NCBI RefSeq assembly: GCF_021502675.1
Contig: NZ_JAKFHA010000003.1
Coordinates: forward strand, 280,103-344,102
From: Yinghuangia soli
Lineage (GTDB): Bacteria; Actinomycetota; Actinomycetes; Streptomycetales; Streptomycetaceae
DNA: 64,000 nucleotides
Direction: 5' to 3'
Shown: piece after piece, positions 33,506 through 42,392 of the stretch
Position numbering within the stretch: position 1 is the stretch's first letter
How the letters are laid out: each line of letters starts with the position of its first letter
Made by a program: the position numbers and the translations under genes
The notes under the pieces: generated by a model
What the model was told of the DNA's origin: nothing
What the model saw: only the letters and a program-made list of their open reading frames with translations
The model's database searches: none

Positions 33506-34854
33506 CGCCCGAACCCGAGGACGCCGAAGACGCCGACAACGCCGACAACGCCGACAACGCCGAGGATGTCGCGGACGCCGCGAGCCGCAGGCAGCGCAAG
33601 GGCGCCGCGCCGACCGGCGCAGGACTCGACGTCATCGTGGTGGGAGCGGGACTCGCCGGCCTCGCCTGCGCCGCGGACCTGATCGCGGCCGGCCGGCGGG
33701 TGCGGGTGCTGGAGGCATCCGACGACGTCGGCGGGCGGATGCGCTCGGATCACCGCGACGGCTTCGTCCTGGACCGCGGATTCCAGGTCTTCAATACGTC
33801 GTATCCGCAGGTCAAGCGGCGCATCGATCGGAAGGCGCTGCGGCTGTGCGCGTTCCGGCCCGCGGTGCTCGTGCACGGCCCTCAGGGGACGACCCGCGTG
33901 GCCGACCCCACGCGCAGGCTGGCGGACGCGATCGGGAGCGTGCGCACCGGCGGCATCGGGCCGCGGGACATGGCCGCGCTGGCGGCGCTGTCGGGCTGGT
34001 GCGCGCTGGCACCGCCGCGGCTCACCAAGGCGGCGGGGGTGTATCGGCCGGACCGCAGCACCGGCGCGGCACTGAAGTCCCTGGGGTTCACCGACGAGTT
34101 CGTCGCACGCTTCTTCCGGCCGTTCCTGTCCGGCGTCTTCCTGGAGGACGGGCTGGCCACGTCGGCAGCGGTCTTCCGCATGGTGTGGCGCAGCATGGTG
34201 CGCGGATCGCTCTGCCTCCCGGCCGACGGGATCGGGGCGGTCCCCCGGCAGCTCGCCGCGGCCCTTCCCGCGGGAACCGTGGTCACCGATTCGCCCGTCG
34301 CCGCGCTGACCGGGGAGGGAGTCGTGCTGGCCGACGGGACCGATCTGGGCGCGTCGGCCGTGGTGGTCGCAGCCGGCCCGAGCGCGGCAAGCCGACTGCT
34401 GCCGGGGGCGGCGGTGCCGCCGTACCGGACGGTGACCACCTATCAGTACGCAGCGCCGACTTCGCCGCTGGCCGAGCCGACCCTGATGGTCGACACGCGC
34501 ATGCGCTTCCTCAACACCTGCGTGCTGACCGAGGTGGCCCGGACGTACGCACCGACCGGAACCCACCTTGTCCAGGCCTCGGTCCTCGGTACGGACCTGC
34601 CCGGACGCGAGGGCGAAGTCCGGGCCGCACTCGCCGATGCTTACGAGGCCGACTCCTCGGCCTGGGACCTCGTGGCGACGACCACGGTGGCCGACGCGCT
34701 CCCGGCGATGCCTCCCGGCCACCCGCTGACGAGGCCGTCCCGCATCTCCCCCGGGCGCTATGCCGCCGGCGACCACCTGACGACCGGCTCGGTGCAGGGG
34801 GCCTTGGCTTCCGGCGCCCGCGCGGCCCGCGAGGTACTGCGTGACCAAGCCTGA
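33487..34854 (+). CDS. FAD-dependent amine oxidase/protoporphyrinogen oxidase-like protein
   Basis: A 455-residue flavoprotein. A low-complexity acidic N-terminus (AEDADNADNADNAEDVADA, encoded by 9-base repeats) precedes the Rossmann FAD motif VIVVGAGLAGLACAADLIAA and VLEASDDVGGRMRSD at residues ~47-85. Later parts include FQVFNTSYPQVKRR, PFLSGVFLEDGLATSAAVFR, LCLPADGIGAVPRQLAAALP and the C-terminal FAD contact RYAAGDHLTTGSVQGALASG. Its substrate is unknown; coupling to the photolyase gene suggests a linked light- or pigment-related job (inference). Confidence 0.85.
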   Translation: MADQGLTPEPEDAEDADNADNADNAEDVADAASRRQRKGAAPTGAGLDVIVVGAGLAGLACAADLIAAGRRVRVLEASDDVGGRMRSDHRDGFVLDRGFQVFNTSYPQVKRRIDRKALRLCAFRPAVLVHGPQGTTRVADPTRRLADAIGSVRTGGIGPRDMAALAALSGWCALAPPRLTKAAGVYRPDRSTGAALKSLGFTDEFVARFFRPFLSGVFLEDGLATSAAVFRMVWRSMVRGSLCLPADGIGAVPRQLAAALPAGTVVTDSPVAALTGEGVVLADGTDLGASAVVVAAGPSAASRLLPGAAVPPYRTVTTYQYAAPTSPLAEPTLMVDTRMRFLNTCVLTEVARTYAPTGTHLVQASVLGTDLPGREGEVRAALADAYEADSSAWDLVATTTVADALPAMPPGHPLTRPSRISPGRYAAGDHLTTGSVQGALASGARAAREVLRDQA

Positions 34855-34974
34855 AAACGCCGTGGGCACCGCCCTGGCGAGCGGTGCCCGCGCGGCCCGG
34901 CGATCGGCGGATTCCGCCGGAGGACGGCGGCGTGCCGGGCGCCACCGGACGCGTGGTCCTGCAAGAGTCTCGTC

Positions 34975-35496
34975 ATGACCGGTACGCAGGACACTTCCGA
35001 TATGCCGACCAGGTCCGGCGAACGCGCGGACTTGCTGGCCTCGTTGGACAGGCATCGCGGGTTCCTCCGGGTGACCGCCGAGGGGCTCACCGACGAGCAG
35101 GCCGCCACGAGGAGCACGGTCAGCGCGCTCACCGTCGGCGGCCTGATCAAGCATGTGGCGTCCACCGAGCAGCGCTGGATGGCGTTCGCGGTCGGGGGCG
35201 CTGCCGCCATGGAGGCCGAACCGATCGACTGGGAAGGGCAGTTCGTACTGACCGAGGACGAAACGCTGGCCGGTGTGCTGGACGCGTACGCCCGGGTCGC
35301 GGCAGCCACCGACGCACTCGTGGGCACGCTCGACCTGGACGCCGCACACCCCCTGCCCGCCGCCCCGTGGTTCGAGCCCGGCGCCGTCTGGACGGTCCGG
35401 CGGGTGCTGCTGCACGTCATCGCGGAGACCGCGCAGCATGCGGGGCACGCCGACATCATCCGCGAGACGATCGACGGCCACCGCACCATGGGCTGA
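34975..35496 (+). CDS. DinB/DUF664 family protein
   Basis: A 173-residue four-helix DinB-like protein. Metal-binding histidines are visible in LIKHVASTEQRWM and LLHVIAETAQHAGHADIIRE, the H...HxxxH spacing of DinB/YfiT proteins, many of which act as thiol (mycothiol or bacillithiol) transferases. The middle carries TEDETLAGVLDAYARVAAAT. It converges on the phosphatase gene with 54 bases between stops. The mycothiol link is family knowledge, not shown here. Confidence 0.85.
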   Translation: MTGTQDTSDMPTRSGERADLLASLDRHRGFLRVTAEGLTDEQAATRSTVSALTVGGLIKHVASTEQRWMAFAVGGAAAMEAEPIDWEGQFVLTEDETLAGVLDAYARVAAATDALVGTLDLDAAHPLPAAPWFEPGAVWTVRRVLLHVIAETAQHAGHADIIRETIDGHRTMG

Positions 35497-35550
35497 CGCG
35501 GCATGGCCGACCGGCCCGTTCGCCGATGCGGCGCTCGCAGCCGCGCCCGC

Positions 35551-38352
35551 TCAGAGGTCCTCGTCCCACTGGGCGAGGAGCGCGTCGGGGTCGATGTCGT
35601 CGTGCCGGCGCTCGGGGTGGAGGGCCTGTTCGGCCCAGATGACCTTGCCGCGCGCGGTGTAGCGGGTCCCCCAGCGGTCCGCGAACTGCGCGACCAGGAA
35701 CAGGCCGCGGCCGCCTTCGTCGGTGGTCGCGGCGCGGCGCAGGTGCGGCGAGGTGCTGCTGCCGTCCGAGACTTCGCAGGTCAGGATGTCGTTGTGCAGC
35801 AGGCGCACCCGGATGGGCTGCGCGGCGTACCTGATGGCGTTGGTGATGAGTTCGCTGAGGATGAGCTCGGTGTCGAACGCGATCTCGTCCAGCCCCCAGG
35901 CTTGCAGGGTGGCCGTGCACGCCGTGCGGACGCGGGCCACCTCCTGCGGGTCCGAGGCGGCCTCCCAGGTGGCGACGTGGTCGGGCGGGAGGAGCCGGGG
36001 CCGGGCCACCAGGAGGGCGATGTCGTCGCTCGGGCGTTCGGGCAGCATCGCGTCCATGACCGCCGTGCAGGTCTGCTCCGGGGTGCGTCCGGCGCCCCCG
36101 GCGGCCAGCGCGGCGCGCAGCCGCTCGAATCCGGCGTCGATGTCGGAGCCGCGGTGTTCGACCAGGCCGTCGGTGAACAGCACGAGCTGCGACCCTTCGG
36201 GCAGGTCCAGTTCGGTGGCTTCGATGGGCTCGTTGCCGGCCAGGCCCAGCGGCGGGGAGCCGGGGATGTCGGGGAACACCACGGTTCCGTCGGGCTGCAC
36301 GATCGCGGGTCCGGGGTGGCCGGCGCGGGCCAGGGTGATCCTGCCGATCACGGAGTCGTAGATCGCGTACATGCACGTCGCGCCGGTGACCTGGGCGGCC
36401 GTGTCGTCCTTGTCCTGGTCCTGGTCGATGCGCGCGACCACGTCGTCCAGGTGGCCGATCAGTTCGTCGGGCGGCAGGTCGAGAGCGGAGAAGTTGTGGG
36501 CGGCGGTGCGCAGCCGTCCCATGGTGGCGGCGGCATGCAGGCCGTGGCCGACGACGTCGCCCACGATGAGCGCGACCCGGGCTCCGGGCAGCGGGATGAC
36601 GTCGAACCAGTCGCCGCCGACGCCGGCTTGGGCCGGCAGGTAGCGGTAGGCGACCTCGAGCGCGTCCTGGTCGGGCAGTCCGCGGGGCAGGAGGCTGCGC
36701 TGGAGGGTGACCGCGAGGGTGTGCTCGCGGGTGTAGCGGCGGGCATTGTCGACGGACAGCGCGGCGCGGGCGACGAGTTCCTCGGCGACCACGCGGTCCT
36801 CATCGTCGAACGGCTCGGCGTCCCGGCCGCGCCAGAAGGTCGCCAGTCCCAGCACGACGCCGCCGGCCTGGAGCGGCACGGTGACCACCGAGTGGAGTCC
36901 GGAGGCGGCGAGCCGCCGGGCATGCTCGGGGTCATGGCCGCGGCCGTCGGCGGCGGCCAGATCGGTGTGCACCACGGCGCGGCCGTCCTCGACGGCGGCG
37001 GCAACGGGCGTGCCGGGCGCCCTGTCGAACGGCTCGCCGACCGGTCGCAGGGGGTGGTCGTCCGGTGCGCCGTGCAGGGCGGTGCGGCGCAGGGCGGTGC
37101 CGGTCGGCTCCTCGCCCCGCAGCACGGGGTCCAGGAGTTCGACGGTGGCGATGTCGGCGAAGGCGGGTACGGCCACGCCGGCCAGTTCCTCGGCGGTGCG
37201 GCGGACGTCGAGCGTGGTGCCGACCCGGACTCCCGCGTCGTACAGCAGCCGGAGGCGTTCACGCGCGACTTCGGCGTGCCCGGCGAGCGCCCGCAGTTCG
37301 GTCGTGTCGCGGAGCGTCACCACGCTTCCTCCGGGGCCGCCGTACGGGGCGGTGGTCCGCTTGTTGACGGCCAGCAACCGGTCCCCGGCCGGGTGCACCT
37401 CGTCGTCGGCGACCCGGTCGGACGCCAGCAGCGCGGCGAGCGAGGGGTCCACGGGCAGGTCCTGTACGGCGCTCTGCTCGTTGTCGGGCGGCAGGTCGAG
37501 CAGGCGGCGCGCTTCGTCGTTGGCGAGCAGCAGGCGCCCGTCCGCGCCGATGATCAGCACGCCTTCGCGCACCGCGTGCAGGACGGCGTCGTGGTGCTCG
37601 TACATCCGCGTCATCTCGGCCGGCCCGAGGTCGTGCGTCTGGTGCTGCAGCCGCCGGCTCACCAGCGCGGTCCCGCCCGCGGCGAGGGCCAGCGCGGCAG
37701 CAGCGCCGCCCAGCATCAGGGGCAGCTGGCGGTCCACGTTGTCGCCGACGCGGTCGGTGGTGATCCCGGCGACGACGACGCCGACGAAGCGGCCGTCCGG
37801 GGCGAACACCGGCGTGCTGGACACGATGGACCTCCCGGCCGTGGCCGAGACCGTCGCGGTGACCGATTCGCCCTGCAGCAGCTGCTGCCGCAGGACCTCC
37901 GGCACCTCGAGGCGCACGCCGATCCGGCCGGGCTCGGTGTGCGCGACCCGGACGCCGTCCGCGTCGAACACCGCGACGTAGGCGACGCCGGTCCGCTCCA
38001 TGACCCGCAGCGCGGCAGGCTGCAGCACGGCGGTCGGATCGGGGCTCTCGAGTGCCGCCGCCACCCCGGGCGCCTGGGCAAACCCCTCGGTGACTCCGAG
38101 TGACTGGTGGCGTGCCTTGCTCTCGCTGTCGCGGTGCGCCTGCAGGACCAGCGCCGTCGCGGCTGCTGCGCTCAGCAGCAGCACGACCGCGACCTGCAAC
38201 CAGAACACCTGTCCGGCCAGGCTCCGCAGGCTCAGCAGCCCGCGCCTCGAAGCCGCAGGCTGCACCTCGGGCTTTTCGGACGCCTCGCGCGACCCGGCCC
38301 CGATCCTTCGCGGAAACGGCGAGCGCGTCGATCGTCGACGGCGCCATGCCAT
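35551..38352 (-). CDS. second membrane-bound SpoIIE-type phosphatase with PAS, GAF and RsbW-like domains
   Basis: A 933-residue paralogue of the protein at 24392, with the same order: basic N-terminus, TM helix (FWLQVAVVLLLSAAAATALV), sensor loop with VAYVAVFDADGVRVAHTEPG, TM helix 2, PAS (GVLIIGADGRLLLANDEARR), GAF, PP2C (GGDWFDVIPLPG, GDVVGHGLHAA, LFTDGLVEHR, PSDDIALLVA) and HATPase (ELILSELITNAIRYA, DEGGRGLFLV). ATG 38352 has GGGAG almost adjacent, so the start is moderately sure. It is divergent from the ECF/Asp23 operon across 257 bases, which hints at joint control of envelope stress. Confidence 0.88.
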   Translation of the reverse strand: MAWRRRRSTRSPFPRRIGAGSREASEKPEVQPAASRRGLLSLRSLAGQVFWLQVAVVLLLSAAAATALVLQAHRDSESKARHQSLGVTEGFAQAPGVAAALESPDPTAVLQPAALRVMERTGVAYVAVFDADGVRVAHTEPGRIGVRLEVPEVLRQQLLQGESVTATVSATAGRSIVSSTPVFAPDGRFVGVVVAGITTDRVGDNVDRQLPLMLGGAAAALALAAGGTALVSRRLQHQTHDLGPAEMTRMYEHHDAVLHAVREGVLIIGADGRLLLANDEARRLLDLPPDNEQSAVQDLPVDPSLAALLASDRVADDEVHPAGDRLLAVNKRTTAPYGGPGGSVVTLRDTTELRALAGHAEVARERLRLLYDAGVRVGTTLDVRRTAEELAGVAVPAFADIATVELLDPVLRGEEPTGTALRRTALHGAPDDHPLRPVGEPFDRAPGTPVAAAVEDGRAVVHTDLAAADGRGHDPEHARRLAASGLHSVVTVPLQAGGVVLGLATFWRGRDAEPFDDEDRVVAEELVARAALSVDNARRYTREHTLAVTLQRSLLPRGLPDQDALEVAYRYLPAQAGVGGDWFDVIPLPGARVALIVGDVVGHGLHAAATMGRLRTAAHNFSALDLPPDELIGHLDDVVARIDQDQDKDDTAAQVTGATCMYAIYDSVIGRITLARAGHPGPAIVQPDGTVVFPDIPGSPPLGLAGNEPIEATELDLPEGSQLVLFTDGLVEHRGSDIDAGFERLRAALAAGGAGRTPEQTCTAVMDAMLPERPSDDIALLVARPRLLPPDHVATWEAASDPQEVARVRTACTATLQAWGLDEIAFDTELILSELITNAIRYAAQPIRVRLLHNDILTCEVSDGSSTSPHLRRAATTDEGGRGLFLVAQFADRWGTRYTARGKVIWAEQALHPERRHDDIDPDALLAQWDEDL

Positions 38353-38609
38353 GCTCCCAGTTGTAACACCCTGACCATTCCGCGCCCAGTCGTGGAGTCG
38401 GCTTCCCGCCCCGCACACCTTTCCGGCGGCCCGCCCCCGCACGCCTTTCCGACGGCCCGCGCGTCCGGGAATCCGGCCGTCGATGCGCACCGCCACCACC
38501 GACCGAAATCCCCAGCGCCGTGTGACGGCCGGTGCCGCGGAGGTTCGCCGTGGGGCGGTTGGCGGTGCCCTAGGCTTGCCAGTCCACGGCCGCGGACATC
38601 GGAGTCAGG

Positions 38610-39233
38610 ATGCACGGTTACGCCCCTGACGCCCTACCGCCGGGCGGTGCCCCGGGAACGGACGGCCAGGCTGCGGACTCGGCGGCGGACTCGGCGACGC
38701 CGGAAGCGCTGCTGGTCACCCGTGCGGCCGAAGGGGACGATGCCGCGTTCGGCGTGCTGGTGCGCGGCCACGCGCCGCAACTGCTCGCGCTGGCGACCCG
38801 GCTGCTGGGCAGTGCCGTCGAGGCGGAGGACGCGGTCCAGGACGCGCTGGTGACCGCGTGGCGCAGGCTTCCCGAGTTCCGCCGCGAAGCGGCCTTCGGC
38901 ACCTGGCTGTTCCGCATCACCACCAATCGCTGCCTCAACCTGCTCCGGGCCCGTCCCGCGACCCGGCCCCTGGAGGCGGCTCCCGAACCGCGCATGGCCG
39001 ATCCGGCTCTGGACCCGCCGCGCGCGGCCGAGTCGGCGGCGTCCGGGCGGGCGCTGAACGAGGCTCTTGACGCGCTCACCGCCGATCAGAGGGCATGCTG
39101 GGTACTGCGGGAGCTGCACGGAATGTCGTACGAGGAGATCGCCGATGTCGTCGGCATCGCGGAACCGGCCGTCCGCGGCCGCCTGTTCCGTGCCCGCCGC
39201 AGCTTGATGGAGGCGATGCAGGCATGGCGCTAG
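38610..39233 (+). CDS. ECF-type RNA polymerase sigma factor
   Basis: A 207-residue sigma-70 family protein with regions 2 and 4 only. Region 2 spans ~45-115 (GDDAAFGVLVRGHAPQLLAL, EDAVQDALVTAWRRLPEFR, FGTWLFRITTNRCLNLLRAR); region 4 is at ~150-205 (ALDALTADQRACWVLRELHG, MSYEEIADVVGIAEPAVRGR). The first ~35 residues are an alanine/aspartate-rich extension. Its stop overlaps the next ATG, and that product has a zinc-finger anti-sigma N-terminus, so the pair is a likely sigma/anti-sigma unit heading the Asp23 operon. Confidence 0.9.
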   Translation: MHGYAPDALPPGGAPGTDGQAADSAADSATPEALLVTRAAEGDDAAFGVLVRGHAPQLLALATRLLGSAVEAEDAVQDALVTAWRRLPEFRREAAFGTWLFRITTNRCLNLLRARPATRPLEAAPEPRMADPALDPPRAAESAASGRALNEALDALTADQRACWVLRELHGMSYEEIADVVGIAEPAVRGRLFRARRSLMEAMQAWR

Positions 39234-39892
39234 AACCACCCCCGACGCCGGACGACGCCGACGACGAGGTTCTGCCGTGCGGGGCCTCGCTGGCCGGCAT
39301 CTGGGACGCCGGGCAGCCTCCCGTCGGGCACGGCGCCTGCCCGCACTGCCGCGCAGCGGCCGCCGACACGTCGGCGCTGCACGAGCTGGTCGCCGAAGCC
39401 GCTGCCCCCGGCGGGACCACCGACGCGGCCCGGCACGCGGACTTCGCCGCCCGCGTGATGGACGTCGTCCGTACCGAACTCCGTCCCGGCCCCTTGCTGC
39501 CGCTCGGCACCCCGGCGGCAGCTGTCGGGGGCGAATCCGGTGATCCCGAGGACGTCGACGAATGGATCACCGAGGCCGCCGCCGCTCGCGTGCTGCGTGC
39601 CGCTGCCGAACGCGAGCCCGGGGTGTGGGCGGGCAGTTGCCGGATCCGTGCGGCAAGCGCGCCCGCCCGCGCGCACCCGGGACAGCGCCTGCCGCGCGAA
39701 CCGCTGCGCGTGCGCATCGAGGTCGCGGTCGCTTCCGCACCCCGACTGACCGATACCGCCGAACAGGTGCGCCGGCGTGTCCTGGACGCCGCCGACCGCG
39801 AACTCGGCATCGACGTCGCCGCGGTGGACGTGGCGGTCGTGGAACTGCGCGACGAACCGCCGACCGCCTCGCCCCGGAGGGCCCCGCGATGA
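39224..39892 (+). CDS. zinc-finger anti-sigma-like / Asp23-family fusion protein
   Basis: A 222-residue protein overlapping the sigma gene by 10 bases. The N-terminus has LPCGASLAGIWDAGQPP followed by VGHGACPHCRAAAADTSALH, an H-x3-C-x2-C motif like zinc-binding anti-sigma domains. The C-terminal half (RVRIEVAVASAPRLTDTAEQVRRRV) resembles Asp23/Gls24 proteins. No membrane helix is present, unlike many ECF anti-sigma factors. It probably restrains the sigma factor and links it to the envelope-stress proteins downstream; this is inference from order and motif. Confidence 0.7.
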   Translation: MALEPPPTPDDADDEVLPCGASLAGIWDAGQPPVGHGACPHCRAAAADTSALHELVAEAAAPGGTTDAARHADFAARVMDVVRTELRPGPLLPLGTPAAAVGGESGDPEDVDEWITEAAAARVLRAAAEREPGVWAGSCRIRAASAPARAHPGQRLPREPLRVRIEVAVASAPRLTDTAEQVRRRVLDAADRELGIDVAAVDVAVVELRDEPPTASPRRAPR

Positions 39893-40302
39893 CCACGCGC
39901 TACATTCCGGCACCCGCAGCGCCGGGGCCGTCCCGCAGTCTCGCGCTGGCCGCCGCCGAAGCCGCGCGCCAAGTGCCGGGCGTCGCGTACCTCAGCCCGG
40001 GGATACGCGGTGTCGATGCGCGGCGGACGCAGCGCTTCCGCGACCCGGCTGCGGGCGTCACCGTCACCGCTCAGGCGACCGGTCGGCATGTGCGCATCCA
40101 CCTCGCCGTGTACGAGGGGCAGCGGGTGTCGGCCGTCGCCGGCGCGGTGCGCCGGGCGGTCGCGGATGCGCTGCGGGCTGCTCTGGCACCGTCGTCCCCG
40201 GGCTCGACGGTCGGCTCGCCGGCAGGCGCGGCGGACAACGCGCCGGTCGCGCCGGTGACGGTCGGCGTCGTGGTCACCGCGGTCCTGTCGGCGCCGCGCT
40301 GA
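39889..40302 (+). CDS. Asp23/Gls24-related envelope stress protein
   Basis: A 137-residue protein starting in the ATGA overlap with the previous stop. A hydrophilic Asp23-like core is seen in ALAAAEAARQVPGVAYLSPG, VTVTAQATGRHVRIHLAVYE and VAGAVRRAVADALRAA, followed by a loose tail. Asp23 proteins coat the inner face of the membrane through AmaP in Gram-positive bacteria. This copy is shorter and more divergent than those at 40439 and 41358. Confidence 0.65.
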   Translation: MTTRYIPAPAAPGPSRSLALAAAEAARQVPGVAYLSPGIRGVDARRTQRFRDPAAGVTVTAQATGRHVRIHLAVYEGQRVSAVAGAVRRAVADALRAALAPSSPGSTVGSPAGAADNAPVAPVTVGVVVTAVLSAPR

Positions 40303-40438
40303 CGTCCGTGCCGCTGGGCCGATCGGGGGAAGCTGCAAAGAAGTTCGCGATGGCGCGTGAGGATTCCGCGGCTGGTGTGTCCAAGAGGCATCGGAACACA
40401 CCGGATGGGCCGCCCGGCCCGCCATGAGGAGGACGAGT

Positions 40439-40960
40439 ATGAGCAGCGCCACGAAGACCGACTCCGCGACCTCGACCGGTGCCGCGCGCCGCACGCCGGG
40501 TGCCGGAGCCGCATACGACAGCGTCGCGCCTGCCGCGCAGACCGGACAGGAGGTCGCCGTACCGGCGTTCGCCGTCCCGGCCGACCGCGGCCGCACCTCC
40601 ATCGCCGACCCGGTCGTCGGCAAGATCGCCGGTATGGCCGCACGCGAGGTCGCCGGCGTGCACGCCTTCGGCGGCAGCCTGACCCGTGCGCTCGGCGTCG
40701 TCCGGGACCGCGTCCCGGGCGGGCGCCCCAGCGTCACCCGGGGCGTGAAGGTCGAGGTCGGCGAGAAGCAGACCGCGATCGACCTGGAGATCGTCGTCGA
40801 GTACGGCGTGGCCATCAGCGAACTGGCCTACGAGGTACGCGAGAACGTCATCTCCGCGGTCGAGCGCATGACCTCGCTCGAGGTCGTCGAGGTGAACATC
40901 GCGGTCACGGACATCCACATCCCCGGCGACGAGGACTCGTCGAGCACGCGCGTCGAGTAG
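40439..40960 (+). CDS. Asp23/Gls24 family envelope stress response protein
   Basis: A 173-residue protein, the clearest Asp23 member of the operon: TSIADPVVGKIAGMAAREVA, GVHAFGGSLTRALGVVRDRV, GVKVEVGEKQTAIDLEIVVE, YGVAISELAYEVRENVISAV, VEVNIAVTDIHIPGD. The N-terminal ~45 residues are a Ser/Thr/Ala-rich disordered lead. ATG 40439 follows GGAGGA 7 bases upstream, which excludes the earlier in-frame ATG at 40424. A 16-base tandem repeat follows the stop. Confidence 0.88.
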   Translation: MSSATKTDSATSTGAARRTPGAGAAYDSVAPAAQTGQEVAVPAFAVPADRGRTSIADPVVGKIAGMAAREVAGVHAFGGSLTRALGVVRDRVPGGRPSVTRGVKVEVGEKQTAIDLEIVVEYGVAISELAYEVRENVISAVERMTSLEVVEVNIAVTDIHIPGDEDSSSTRVE

Positions 40961-40998
40961 CCGCGCCGGGACGTGCCTGCAGTCCCGCAGGCCGCCCG

Positions 40999-41056
40999 CT
41001 CGACAGGTCAATAACTCGACAGGTCAATAGCTCGGCAGGTCAATAGCTCGGCAGGG
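40999..41056. repeat. 16-bp tandem direct repeat, 3.6 copies
   Basis: Units CTCGACAGGTCAATAA, CTCGACAGGTCAATAG, CTCGGCAGGTCAATAG and CTCGGCAGGG lie head to tail 38 bases after the Asp23 stop and 119 bases before the DUF2273-like gene. The 16-base spacing would place sites about one and a half helical turns apart. It may be a protein-binding array or an internal promoter region. Confidence 0.9.
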
Positions 41057-41175
41057 CGCCGTCGCGGCATGCGCGAGGGCGCCCGCCCGCTGCCTGTCCC
41101 TTCGGATCGCGCGGCATCCGCGCTCATCGACGCGAAGCGTGCCCCTGGCAGGCACGGGCAGGGAGTTGGAAGTTC

Positions 41176-41358
41176 ATGAGCACCCCCATCGTGGGCCTGC
41201 TGGCCGGCATGGTGCTGGGCCTGGCTGCCGCGCTCGGCGGCATCGGAACGCTGCTGCTGGTCGCGGCCGTGGGCGCGGTCGGCTTCCTGGCCGGGCGGTA
41301 CCTGGACGGCGACCTGGACCCGGGTGAGCTGTTCACTTCCCGCGGCCGGCGCCGTTGA
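41176..41358 (+). CDS. small two-helix membrane protein (DUF2273-like)
   Basis: A 60-residue protein: MSTPIVGLLAGMVLGLAAAL, GGIGTLLLVAAVGAVGFLAG, then RYLDGDLDPGELFTSRGRRR. Two membrane helices and a short acidic-then-basic tail match the DUF2273-type partner found in Asp23 operons. Its stop overlaps the next start (TGATG). It probably helps to anchor Asp23 proteins (inference). Confidence 0.72.
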   Translation: MSTPIVGLLAGMVLGLAAALGGIGTLLLVAAVGAVGFLAGRYLDGDLDPGELFTSRGRRR

Positions 41359-41732
41359 TGGCGGCGCTCGTTCCGGCCGGCTCCGCAGGCGCGCCGACGC
41401 CCGTCTCCGCCGCCCATCGGGGGTCGCTGCGGATCGCGGACCGGGTGGTCCGGAAGATCGCCGCCCGGGCCGCGGCCGAGGCGACCGGTGCGGCCGCCCC
41501 GGACACCGCGCTGCGTCGGCCCAAGGCCGGGGTGAAGGTCCGCGACGCACACGCCACCGTGCGCCTCGACCTCGATGTGCCCTACCCCGGACGGGTCGTG
41601 GACATCGCCGCGACGGTCCGGCAGCGGGTACGCGCCGACGTGGAGCGGCTGACCGGGCTGCCGGTGCTGCGGATCGACGTGGTGGCCGGCCGGCTGACCC
41701 GGATCGGGACGGGTGGGAGGCGGGTGCGGTGA
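41358..41732 (+). CDS. Asp23/Gls24 family protein
   Basis: A 124-residue Asp23-like protein: RGSLRIADRVVRKIAARAAA, GVKVRDAHATVRLDLDVPYP, RVVDIAATVRQRVRADVERL, TGLPVLRIDVVAGRL. It matches the core of the copy at 40439 without its leader. Its ATG overlaps the preceding stop, and its own stop overlaps the GTG of the DUF6286 gene, so the four distal genes are translated as a block. Confidence 0.83.
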   Translation: MAALVPAGSAGAPTPVSAAHRGSLRIADRVVRKIAARAAAEATGAAAPDTALRRPKAGVKVRDAHATVRLDLDVPYPGRVVDIAATVRQRVRADVERLTGLPVLRIDVVAGRLTRIGTGGRRVR

Positions 41733-42373
41733 GCGCGCCGGACGCGCCCTTCTCCGCGGCCATCGGCCTCGCGGATACACCTGTCGACACGCATGCCGAC
41801 ACGCATGCCGACGCGCTTGCCGCGGTGCCTTTCCCGGGGTACCGCAAGCCGCGGCGGGCGTGGTCGCCACGCGGGTTCACCGCCGCGATGACGGCTTCGG
41901 CCGTCGGTCTCGCCGCCGGGACCGTGGTGTTCGTCGGAGTCTCGGCCCGCCTCGAGCGCACCCCGGGGTGGGCCGACGCGACCCTGGACTGGCTGCAGAC
42001 CCACGCATGGGCCGAAGACCCCGTATGGATCGCCGGCTTCGCAGTAGCGGTCGCGGGCCTGTGGCTGATCGCGGTCGCCCTGACACCGGGGCGGCGGCAC
42101 CTGCTGCCGCTGGAGCCGGTCGGCACCGCGATGTCCGCGTACATGACCCGCCGCACCGCGGCGCAGCTGCTGCGGCACACGGCTCTGTCGTCCACCGGCG
42201 TCCTGGACGCCCGGGTGCGGGTCACCCGGCGGCGTGCCCTGCTGCACGTGGACTACCACTTCCGCGACGCCGACGAACTGTACGACGAGCTCGACGCGGC
42301 GCTCGAAGAGCGCATGGACACGCTGCTGCCGTCGCGGCCTTTGCGGGTCGACGTCTACCTCCGACCTGCCTGA
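41729..42373 (+). CDS. DUF6286 membrane protein
   Basis: A 214-residue protein with two TM helices (TASAVGLAAGTVVFVGVSA and VWIAGFAVAVAGLWLIAVAL) separated by an external loop, then a cytosolic domain: RRHLLPLEPVGTAMSAYMTR, VLDARVRVTRRRALLHVDYH, LDAALEERMDTLLPSRPLRV. This is the layout of DUF6286 proteins from Asp23 operons. The N-terminus has a DTHADTHADALA repeat coded by 12-base units. GTG 41729 overlaps the previous stop. Confidence 0.78.
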   Translation: MSAPDAPFSAAIGLADTPVDTHADTHADALAAVPFPGYRKPRRAWSPRGFTAAMTASAVGLAAGTVVFVGVSARLERTPGWADATLDWLQTHAWAEDPVWIAGFAVAVAGLWLIAVALTPGRRHLLPLEPVGTAMSAYMTRRTAAQLLRHTALSSTGVLDARVRVTRRRALLHVDYHFRDADELYDELDAALEERMDTLLPSRPLRVDVYLRPA

Positions 42374-42392
42374 GGGAGATGAGCCGAGCATC

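Noticed and set aside
40999-41056. CRISPR-like array
   Set aside because: Units are 16 bases, directly adjacent without spacers, and no cas genes are present.
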